A stretch of 7,839 nt of DNA from Acidimicrobiales bacterium (lineage in GTDB: Bacteria > Actinomycetota > Acidimicrobiia > Acidimicrobiales > SHLQ01), in assembly GCA_013002375.1 (NCBI GenBank), contig JABDJW010000092.1, positions 1 through 7,839 of the forward strand, given 5' to 3'. The first letter of the stretch is position 1; every line of letters begins with the position of its first letter. The position numbers and the translations under genes were made by a program. This document shows positions 1 to 6,260 of the stretch, piece by piece. Below the pieces are notes generated by a model. It saw nothing but the letters and a program-made list of their open reading frames with translations. It ran no database searches and was not told where the DNA came from.

Positions 1-676
1 CCGGATGGCCGTTGTCGCGAAGGTGTTGGGCGGCGGCCGGAGCCAACTCGGTGCCGGGAATGTCCAACCCCTGACCGCCGGTGCCGAACCCGACGCTCCA
101 ACGTTGCGTCATGGCGTCGAGGGCGTCGCGCCGATAGATCGCCGCATAGACGCTGCCGTAGACGAATCCATCGGCTCTCGTGAACATGCCACCCACGATC
201 CAGGGAGTGTCGAGTGGTGCCGGCACCGGCTCGCTCCAGACCGCGCGGCCCGCGGTCACCGCGACCGCCGGGTCGGCTGGGTCGTTGAGGGGGCGGAGAA
301 GGTCGGGCAGAAAGGGGCCGGTGGCCTTGATGTCGCTGTCGATCACGGCGAACAGCGGGCCGTCGTCCCGGGTCGAGAGCACCTGATCGAGGGCGACGCC
401 GTGGGGAATCACCAGATCGGGCGACACTTCCAGCACCTCGCACACCCGGCCGTCGCCCGTCGACGCGTAGTGGTGCATGGCCTCGACCGAAGCCGGCGTG
501 CAGCCGTTCGCAACGAAGCGAACCCGGGCATCGGAGTGGGCGAGCAGACTACTGACGAACGGGTAGAGAAAACGAAAGACGTCGCCGATCCACACGACGT
601 TGAAAACGACGTCTCTCCCGACCGCACGTGCTCGCCCCACCCACCGCAATCTAGTGCCGATCCACGCCACGGTCAC
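1..676 (-). CDS. Glycosyltransferase-like protein (GT-A type, DxD motif), N-terminal part
   Basis: This frame is open on the minus strand from 676 to the left edge, about 225 codons, and its 3' end is outside the window. The translation reads as a folded enzyme. An initial strand-like VVFNVVWIGD is followed by a helical stretch. The hydrophobic-strand-plus-acid motif FAVIDSDIKATGPF has its D-S-D at 340-332, near residue 113. After it come WIVGGMF and FGTGGQGLDIPGTELA segments. A hydrophobic strand ending in DxD is the usual nucleotide-sugar and metal-binding site of GT-A glycosyltransferases, so sugar transfer is the likely role; donor and acceptor cannot be told. The start is uncertain. GTG at 676 is used here, but GTG at 670 and internal GTGs are alternatives, the frame stays open further upstream, and no convincing Shine-Dalgarno sequence precedes any of them. 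The gene is divergent from the exported-protein cluster at 799. Confidence 0.6.
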   Translation of the reverse strand, partial: MTVAWIGTRLRWVGRARAVGRDVVFNVVWIGDVFRFLYPFVSSLLAHSDARVRFVANGCTPASVEAMHHYASTGDGRVCEVLEVSPDLVIPHGVALDQVLSTRDDGPLFAVIDSDIKATGPFLPDLLRPLNDPADPAVAVTAGRAVWSEPVPAPLDTPWIVGGMFTRADGFVYGSVYAAIYRRDALDAMTQRWSVGFGTGGQGLDIPGTELAPAAAQHLRDNGHP

Positions 677-798
677 CCGCAGTGGTCGAGGGGCCGTCGG
701 CGCTGGCGGGCTCGGCGGTGGCTGATCGGACGGCGCCGATTGAAAAACCTGCACTCGCCGGACTTTTGCTGCGCCGACATCTGCGCCACTCTGGGCGC
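677..798. promoter_or_regulatory. Divergent intergenic region between glycosyltransferase-like gene and exported-protein operon
   Basis: About 120 bases lie between two divergent genes, so the promoters of both should be here or in the first codons. The only suggestive element is TTGAAA at 740-745 on the plus strand, which resembles a -35 box. No good TAnnnT -10 follows at 16-18 bases; the sequence there is ACTTTTG. The 7-mer CTGCGCC occurs twice, 12 bases apart, near 769 and 781. No inverted repeat or terminator was recognised. The region is slightly less GC-rich around 740-770 than its surroundings. Confidence 0.25.
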
Positions 799-1734
799 AT
801 GCACCACCGTCCGCGCTCGGTCGCCCGAGCCGTCCTCATCCTCGCCGTCGCACTGGCCGTTCTCCTTCCCGCGACCCCTGCCGCGGCGCACGACCCGATC
901 TTCTTGACCACCGACCAGACCACACCTGACACCGGCCCGTATCTCCCCGACGGCGCGATCTCATGGGCGCTCTACGGCACCTTCCCCGAGGCCGACCAGA
1001 CCCGAGGGTTCGAGTTCGACCTTCGCGCCGGTGACGACCTGTACATCTCGCTGCTGATCCCGAACCTCGAGCCCGAGTTGAGCTTGCCCGATGCCGAGTT
1101 GCCCTACGTCGAGCTCACCCTGCCCGACGGCGAGGTACGGGTGCTCGAGGCAGAGATCCGCGAGATCTTCGACGAGCAGTTCAGCCAGACCTCCTATGTG
1201 ACCCTCGTCGAGCAGAAGGAGCCCGCGATCGCCGGTCGCCACTCGGTGGTCGTGTACTCGCGGGCCCCGGCTCGCTTCACGGTTGCGGTCGGTGAGCGCG
1301 AGGAGTTCTTCACCCCGGCCGACCGCACGGTGGATCGGCCCGAGAGTTTCCTCGAGATCGCCGACCCGCTCAACGCCTGGTACCAGACACCGCCGGGCGA
1401 GGCTGCCGCGATCGAGGGATCCGAGGCCGCTGAGGTCGATGTTCAGGCCATCGAGGACGAGCTCGAGCGTATGGCCGAGGCCGAGGCCCAGGAGGGCGAG
1501 CCGGCCGTCACCACGACGGCCGAGGCGGTCGAGACGGCGGCCCCGCCACCTGCCACCGATGAGCCCGAAACCGACGACGTTGGCGCGGACGACGCGGACG
1601 ACGAGGCCGCGCCGGTCCCGTCGGGCGACACCGACGACGATCCGAGCCTCGGCTGGGTGCTCCCGGTCGCGATCCTTGCCGTGCTCGCCGCCGGCGGCGG
1701 GTGGATGTTCATGCGCCGGAACGCCTCGACATGA
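799..1734 (+). CDS. Exported, C-terminally membrane-anchored protein with unknown outer domain
   Basis: The protein has 311 residues. Residues 1-30 form a signal peptide: basic start, hydrophobic core LILAVALAVLL, then PAAA before His31, fitting signal peptidase I cleavage. Residues 31 to about 200 form a beta-rich outer domain beginning HDPIFLTTDQTTPD. Residues about 205-280 are an acidic Ala/Glu/Asp/Thr/Pro-rich linker. One membrane helix (about 286-305) is followed by Arg-Arg, giving type I topology with most of the protein outside the cytoplasm. ATG at 799 is chosen because the signal peptide begins there; the frame extends upstream to 682 but that part does not look coding. No clear Shine-Dalgarno sequence precedes it. 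The stop codon overlaps the start of the HupE/UreJ-type gene as ATGA, so translation is probably coupled. I do not recognise the domain family. The mature N-terminal His and the neighbour suggest metal binding, which is inference. Confidence 0.85.
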   Translation: MHHRPRSVARAVLILAVALAVLLPATPAAAHDPIFLTTDQTTPDTGPYLPDGAISWALYGTFPEADQTRGFEFDLRAGDDLYISLLIPNLEPELSLPDAELPYVELTLPDGEVRVLEAEIREIFDEQFSQTSYVTLVEQKEPAIAGRHSVVVYSRAPARFTVAVGEREEFFTPADRTVDRPESFLEIADPLNAWYQTPPGEAAAIEGSEAAEVDVQAIEDELERMAEAEAQEGEPAVTTTAEAVETAAPPPATDEPETDDVGADDADDEAAPVPSGDTDDDPSLGWVLPVAILAVLAAGGGWMFMRRNAST

Positions 1735-3098
1735 GTCTGCGGCGGGCGGTTGCCCTTTTCGTCGCGTTCGCCTTCGCGACCGGTATCGGCGCAGCCTTTT
1801 GGGCCAGCCCGGCCGGAGCCCACGAGACAACCCAGCCCTACGTCTATGTCTTCGTCACCGAGAGCACCGTCGATGGCCGCGTCGAATTCGCGATCGATGA
1901 TGTGGCTGAAGTGCTCGGGCTCGATCTCGGTGGCGACGATGCCGCCGTCGAGGCCACGCTGCGGGACAACGCGGCGCGGTTGCAGGCCTACGCCGCCGAA
2001 CACCTCACGATCGGTTCCGAAGGCCGCGAATGGGATCTCGAGTTCGGCCGGGTCGACCTGTTCCGCGAGGGCCCCGGCGACCTCGCCTTCGCGGTCGTCC
2101 AGTACACCGCCGAGGTGCCGGCCGGCGAAGTGACCCGGGTTCTCGAGATCACCTTCGATCCCTTCTTCGACGAAATCGACGGCCGCGACGGCCTGCTGCT
2201 GCTCACTGGCGGCTGGGATGAAGGCGAGTTCGACCGCGACATGGAGTCGCTGGTCACCTACACGTCATCGAGCCGCGCCCAAGCGATCGATCTCGGCGGC
2301 CGGAGCCAGTGGGACAACTTCCGATCCGGCGTGACCTTGGGCATCGACCACATCAAGACGGGCCCCGATCACATTCTGTTCGTCCTCGCCCTGTTGCTGC
2401 CGTCGGTGCTGGTCTTTCGCGAGGTCTGGCGGCCCACGGGCGGGTTCGGCGCAGCCCTGTGGCGGGTCCTCAAGATTGCGACGTTCTTCACCATCGCCCA
2501 CTCGATCACGTTCACGCTGGCCGGCATGGAGTGGCTGCCGCTGCCCCCGTCGAAGCTGACCGAGGCGATCATCGCTGCGTCGATCGCGGGGGCCGCGCTG
2601 CACAACCTCCGACCGATCTTTCCCAACCGTGAGTGGCTCCTGGCCTTCGCCTTCGGACTGTTCCACGGCATGGGCTTCGCCTCGCTGGTGTCGGGGCTCG
2701 AGGTGTCGCGCACCAGCCAGCTCGTGTCGTTGCTTGGCCGCAACGTGGGAATCGAGATCGGCCAGGTGGTCGTGATTCTGCTGCTGTTCCCGGCCCTGTA
2801 CCTCCTGCGCCGCACCACTGTGTACCTCCCGTTCCTGACGATCTCCTCGCTGGCCCTGTCGGTCGTCGCGCTGGGCTGGATGACCGAACGCCTCCTGGAG
2901 GTCGACTTGGGCACCGATGGGCTCGTCGATCGTTTCGCCAGCACGCCGAACGGCTACTGGCTCGCGCTGCTGCTCACCGCCGCGGCCGGCGCAACATATG
3001 CCTTCGCCGCGAGCCGCGATGAACTCCTGCCCCTCGCCGATGCGCCTTCTGGCTTGGAGACTGATGTCAGTTCTACAGTCGAGTTACAGGAACACTGA
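1731..3098 (+). CDS. HupE/UreJ-type multi-pass membrane protein with N-terminal outer domain
   Basis: The protein has 455 residues. A signal peptide (1-30, ending SPAGA before His31) leads to an outer domain of about 165 residues, then about seven hydrophobic segments between residue 213 and 435. The membrane part carries the family's hallmark motifs: DHIKTGPDHILF (H207, D213, H214), FFTIAHSITF (H257), ALHNL (H291), FGLFHGMGFASL (H312) and GRNVGIEIGQ (E342). These fit the HupE/UreJ family, known or proposed as nickel/cobalt permeases serving hydrogenase, urease or B12 synthesis, although no such genes lie in this window. His/Asp/Glu residues within helices would suit metal passage. ATG at 1731 is chosen because it starts the signal peptide and overlaps the upstream stop by four bases; the in-frame GTG at 1701 would add ten residues ahead of it. 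Family assignment is firm; the substrate is unknown. Confidence 0.88.
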   Translation: MSLRRAVALFVAFAFATGIGAAFWASPAGAHETTQPYVYVFVTESTVDGRVEFAIDDVAEVLGLDLGGDDAAVEATLRDNAARLQAYAAEHLTIGSEGREWDLEFGRVDLFREGPGDLAFAVVQYTAEVPAGEVTRVLEITFDPFFDEIDGRDGLLLLTGGWDEGEFDRDMESLVTYTSSSRAQAIDLGGRSQWDNFRSGVTLGIDHIKTGPDHILFVLALLLPSVLVFREVWRPTGGFGAALWRVLKIATFFTIAHSITFTLAGMEWLPLPPSKLTEAIIAASIAGAALHNLRPIFPNREWLLAFAFGLFHGMGFASLVSGLEVSRTSQLVSLLGRNVGIEIGQVVVILLLFPALYLLRRTTVYLPFLTISSLALSVVALGWMTERLLEVDLGTDGLVDRFASTPNGYWLALLLTAAAGATYAFAASRDELLPLADAPSGLETDVSSTVELQEH

Positions 3099-3101
3099 GG
3101 C

Positions 3102-3106
3102 GGGAG
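3102..3106 (+). promoter_or_regulatory. Ribosome binding site for the FG-GAP protein gene
   Basis: GGGAG lies five bases before ATG 3112, in the 13-base gap after the preceding stop. It fixes the start at 3112, although the frame is open back to 2917 inside the upstream gene. Confidence 0.7.
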
Positions 3107-3111
3107 ACGCC

Positions 3112-5328
3112 ATGAGAAACCGGATGTTACGGCCGATCGCGCTACTGCTGATCCTGGTCGCCGCGGCGTTCGGGAGCAGTGGCTCCGACGACGGCGCGGC
3201 CCCCACCACCGACGCTCCGTCCACGACCGAGGCGGCCCCGACCGGCACCGACGCACCGACGGTCGAGGTCGAGGGCGAGACGGCCGCGTGCGGTGCCAAT
3301 GAACTCTGCGTGACCATCACCGGCTCCGAAACCACAGGCACCGATCTCCGGCTGATGTTGTTCGAGACCGATCCCGATGACTGGCCCCTGCGCTACCGCA
3401 CGATCCCGACGCCGAGCTGGGTGCTCAGCGAGTACCCGGCGATCCCCGACGCATTCCCGCTCGAGATTCGCATTCCCTTCACCGACAACCTGTTCGCCAT
3501 CACCAGTTCACCGATCGAGGGCGCGGAGCTGGGGCTGGCCGTCGTCACCGGTGCGGCCTCGCTGATGACCGTCGATTCCACCGACGCACGCGGATTCTCG
3601 ACTGGGACGCTCGTGTTCGAGCCCGATGCCGCGATGGACTTCGGCGTGATCGAACTCGCGCTCCCGGCCGGCGACACCTGCGAGCTCAACCCCTACAACC
3701 CGGCCTGCCTCACCGGCGACAAGTTCTGGGATGCCCGAGTGCTCGGCGACGAGGACGTCGTGCCCGGCGCCATCTACCTCGACGTCGTCGACATCGACGG
3801 TGACGGCACCCGCGACATCATCACGGTCGGCGAACCCCACTTCGCCGAACCCGACCGACCGCTCACCGACCTGCGCCTCGGCATCTACTACCTCAACCCC
3901 GACCTGACGCTGCGGGAAACCGAGATCCTCGACGAATGGTCCGAGGACGATCAGACTTTCTACAGCCCGTGGGGCGTTCGCGTCATCGACCACGGCGGCG
4001 AACCCTTGATCATCGTGGGCACCAACATCCCCGAACTCGCGCCACTCGAGGATGGCACCGGCGCGGTGCTGAGCTACCGCAAGGTCGGTGGCGAATGGGT
4101 TCGCACCGAGATCGTGTCCAACCCGCAGCCGACCACCACGAACTACAACTCGATGATCGTCGTGCCCTGCGACATCGACGCCGACGGCGACGACGATCTC
4201 GCGCTGAGCTCGGCCTTCGGTTCCTCGGCCGTCGGCAGCTGGCTGGAGAACACCGGCGTCGCCGACCCGGAGTGGATTCCCCACTACCAGCCGATGATGG
4301 AGGGCATCGATCCCGGTGTCCGCGGCGTGCTCGGTTACAAGTGCGGTGATCTCGACGCCGACGGCTACCCCGAGGTCGTCTACAACGCCATGTTCGACAT
4401 CGTCGACAGCGACCCGCCCCGCTACCGGGGCGAGATCTGGCTCGGCCTGAACCCGGGGCCCGACGGCTGGGACGAGCCGTGGGAAGCGGTCGTGATCGAC
4501 GACGACAACTGGGCGTCGGCCGACATGTGGTTCCACGACTTCGACGGCGACGGCGGGCCCGAACTCATCGCCAACCAAATCTTCTCCTCCACCGTCACCC
4601 GGTATTGGCACCCCGGTGCCGACCTGACCGCGTCGTGGGAGCCCGAGATCATCATCTCCGGGCTGACCTCGCCGAGCGACATGTGGCTGACCGACATGGA
4701 TGGCGACGGCCTGGTCGACATCGTGAGCGCCGACCACACCGCGCACACTGGTGTCTGGCACCGCAACCCCGGCGTCGACAGCGACGAGCCGTGGCGGCCG
4801 AGCACGATCTACCGCAACATCCAGATGCCCGGTGACTTCGCCATGGACGACCTGGACGGCGACGGCGACCTCGACTGGATCGGTATCTCGATGCAGTCCG
4901 GTCAGGCCTTCGTCGTCGAACAAACCCAGCCCGATTCCGCCGCGGTGATCACGGTCTCGGTGCCCGACGACTTCGACCCCGACATCACCCGCTTCATCCT
5001 CACGCTGGCCACCGAGCTGCCCGTCACCGGCATACCGGCCGGCCTGCTCGCGGTCATCGAGAACACCGATGCCGATCTCGACGGTGAGCCCGATGTCGAC
5101 CAGCTGTTGATACCGGGGCAGGATCTCGTCCTGTCGTTCGATGATGTGGGCCTGGCCGGCGACTACTACGTCGTGGCCGGTGTCTACGTCGAGGGAGGCG
5201 GCGATTTCCAGCCCGTACCCGGCGTCGACTACCTGACCGCCAGCGAGCTGGTCACCTTCGGCGAGGGCACCGCCCGGTTGAACATCGAGCTCGGCGACCT
5301 GGCCGAAGAACCGCCCGCCGACGGCTAG
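3112..5328 (+). CDS. Secreted FG-GAP/VCBS beta-propeller protein
   Basis: The protein has 738 residues. A signal-type N-terminus (residues 1-19, core IALLLILVAAA) is followed by FGSSGSDD and a Thr/Pro/Ala-rich linker to about residue 55. This layout is typical of actinobacterial lipoproteins, but the expected lipobox Cys is Phe20 (TTC). A beta-rich domain with cysteine pairs spans about 60-205. A propeller region follows, with six calcium-loop motifs starting at D227, D354, D413, D476, D528 and D580, each of the form DxDxDG followed by D or E. A degenerate blade without the acids sits near 291-299. The C-terminal part (about 605-738) includes an Asp-rich DADLDGEPD stretch near 653-661 and has no membrane helix. 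Such propellers usually serve calcium-stabilised binding outside the cell. The gene follows the HupE/UreJ-type gene closely and has its own Shine-Dalgarno sequence. The fold is confident; ligand and function are unknown. Confidence 0.87.
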   Translation: MRNRMLRPIALLLILVAAAFGSSGSDDGAAPTTDAPSTTEAAPTGTDAPTVEVEGETAACGANELCVTITGSETTGTDLRLMLFETDPDDWPLRYRTIPTPSWVLSEYPAIPDAFPLEIRIPFTDNLFAITSSPIEGAELGLAVVTGAASLMTVDSTDARGFSTGTLVFEPDAAMDFGVIELALPAGDTCELNPYNPACLTGDKFWDARVLGDEDVVPGAIYLDVVDIDGDGTRDIITVGEPHFAEPDRPLTDLRLGIYYLNPDLTLRETEILDEWSEDDQTFYSPWGVRVIDHGGEPLIIVGTNIPELAPLEDGTGAVLSYRKVGGEWVRTEIVSNPQPTTTNYNSMIVVPCDIDADGDDDLALSSAFGSSAVGSWLENTGVADPEWIPHYQPMMEGIDPGVRGVLGYKCGDLDADGYPEVVYNAMFDIVDSDPPRYRGEIWLGLNPGPDGWDEPWEAVVIDDDNWASADMWFHDFDGDGGPELIANQIFSSTVTRYWHPGADLTASWEPEIIISGLTSPSDMWLTDMDGDGLVDIVSADHTAHTGVWHRNPGVDSDEPWRPSTIYRNIQMPGDFAMDDLDGDGDLDWIGISMQSGQAFVVEQTQPDSAAVITVSVPDDFDPDITRFILTLATELPVTGIPAGLLAVIENTDADLDGEPDVDQLLIPGQDLVLSFDDVGLAGDYYVVAGVYVEGGGDFQPVPGVDYLTASELVTFGEGTARLNIELGDLAEEPPADG

Positions 5329-5376
5329 CAGAGCCAGAAGTATCTACCCTTGCCGGCGGCTGCCCGGAGGCGGCGC

Positions 5377-6021
5377 CTAGGCGGGGCTCACGTTCAGGTA
5401 GAGGCCACTGCGCACGATGTCGCCGGTTGGATCGGTCATGACGCCGGCCCAAAAGTCCTGGAAGCCCGAGTCAACCCCCACGGCGTCTGCGTAGGCGCCG
5501 TACGAATCCAGGTCGCTGAAACTGGTGGACACCAAGACCGTCATTGGATGGGCTCCGACGAGTGATTGCATGGTGCGGACGGCGCCACCAAGCCGCTCGA
5601 TGTGCGGGGTCGCTTCCATCACATTCGCGATGAAGTCGGCAAACCGACCGGGCTTGGCCTGCCACTGGACTGCTTGAATCACGCCGAGGGGCCGATCGTC
5701 CGGCGGAGCCCAAGCAGGGTCGACGTCTTGCATGATGCTCGACTCAACCGGATCGGCCGCGCCTTCCGATGAGACACGGAGCCAGTAGGCCGCCCATTCC
5801 TCGTCGCCCATGACGGTCTGCATTCCGGCTGCGTGCGCGGCGTTGTCGGCATAATTGATGATGGTGGCGATCACCCCAACGTCGGAGCCTGCGATTGCTT
5901 GCAGCGTCGCTGCCTGCAGGCCGAGCCGGGTGAGATGTCCATGCGCTTCGGCCGACGCCGCCATGTGATCTGCGAGCCGACCAGGCACCGTGCGAAAGCC
6001 GTTGAGTGTGACTACTGCCAT
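5377..6021 (-). CDS. Tandem dimeric alpha-beta-barrel (ABM/NIPSNAP-like) protein
   Basis: The protein has 214 residues, with no signal peptide or membrane segment, so it is cytoplasmic. It is an internal duplication. PGRLADHM at residue 13 and PGRFADFI at residue 124 start matching helices, and EEWAAYW (74-80) matches GFQDFW (186-191), so the repeat offset is 111 residues. Each half has the strand-helix-strand-strand-helix pattern of ferredoxin-like dimeric alpha-beta barrels, as in antibiotic biosynthesis monooxygenase, NIPSNAP and EthD relatives, so one chain could form a whole barrel. No heme or flavin site is evident and the chemistry is unknown. ATG at 6021 is preferred over upstream starts because GGGGGA lies six bases before it and the upstream extension to 6243 is not protein-like. 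GC at third positions is about 68% in the first 60 codons, lower than in neighbours. The gene is convergent with the FG-GAP gene and divergent from the oxidoreductase gene. Confidence 0.78.
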   Translation of the reverse strand: MAVVTLNGFRTVPGRLADHMAASAEAHGHLTRLGLQAATLQAIAGSDVGVIATIINYADNAAHAAGMQTVMGDEEWAAYWLRVSSEGAADPVESSIMQDVDPAWAPPDDRPLGVIQAVQWQAKPGRFADFIANVMEATPHIERLGGAVRTMQSLVGAHPMTVLVSTSFSDLDSYGAYADAVGVDSGFQDFWAGVMTDPTGDIVRSGLYLNVSPA

Positions 6022-6160
6022 TTTGGTTCCCCCAAGGAATCGTGGCGGTCTCGAAATGAGGCCGCGTGGCGAACCTAACAGGACGAAAAGCGCGGAGCCT
6101 TTTGCCTTGGCTCGGGACCCACCAACACCGAACCCAGCATCGCCAGGCGAGACAACTCGA

Positions 6161-6177
6161 GGAACTCGAAGAGTTCC
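6161..6177. repeat. Inverted repeat GGAACTC-GAA-GAGTTCC (candidate operator)
   Basis: Two perfect 7-base arms flank a 3-base spacer. It lies 84 bases before the start at 6261 and 140 bases before the start at 6021. AACTCGA also occurs just upstream at 6154-6160. The size and symmetry suit a dimeric helix-turn-helix repressor. No regulator gene is present in the window, so the binding protein is unknown. Confidence 0.4.
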
Positions 6178-6221
6178 CGAACGCCCGAGAACCACCACTT
6201 GGTGCGACACTGGGAAGCGAC

Positions 6222-6236
6222 CGGCTCTCCGAGCCG
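6222..6236. repeat. Inverted repeat CGGCTC-TCC-GAGCCG (candidate second operator)
   Basis: Two perfect 6-base arms flank a 3-base spacer, centred 60 bases downstream of the first repeat and ending 24 bases before ATG 6261. It shares the CTC-N3-GAG core with the first repeat. It could instead act as an RNA hairpin in the 5' leader. Confidence 0.35.
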
Positions 6237-6260
6237 CACGCAACCTGACCGGGAGAAGAC

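Larger units (their letters stand above)
6022..6260. promoter_or_regulatory. Divergent intergenic regulatory region with two inverted repeats
   Basis: This 239-base gap between divergent genes must contain both promoters. It carries two short perfect inverted repeats (listed separately). No convincing -35/-10 pair was found on either strand; TTAGGTT, read on the minus strand around 6075-6081, is the only weak -10-like word. GGGAGAAG at 6251-6258 is the Shine-Dalgarno sequence of the gene starting at 6261, with five bases between its GGAG core and the ATG. Confidence 0.5.

Noticed and set aside
740..768. Possible promoter with TTGAAA before the 799 gene
   Set aside because: No acceptable -10 element follows at the right distance, so it is noted within the intergenic entry but not called as a promoter.
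5..907. 300-codon open frame on the plus strand
   Set aside because: It lies antisense to the glycosyltransferase-like frame and runs into the signal peptide of the 799 gene in another frame; the translation is Arg/His-rich and shows no fold.
961..1830. 289-codon open frame on the minus strand
   Set aside because: It is a shadow of the 799-1734 gene, with low-complexity Arg/Gly/Leu composition and no start signal.
3508..4923. 471-codon open frame on the minus strand
   Set aside because: It is antisense to the FG-GAP gene. Its translation is a Val/Asp/Gly-rich reflection of the Asp-rich repeats, with no domain, and arises from G/C third-position bias.
5374..5383. Perfect palindrome CGCCTAGGCG at the end of the alpha-beta-barrel gene
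   Set aside because: It has no loop and no T-tract on either side, so it is not a terminator hairpin; a 10-base palindrome is not rare in GC-rich DNA. No terminator was found in the 5329-5376 gap.
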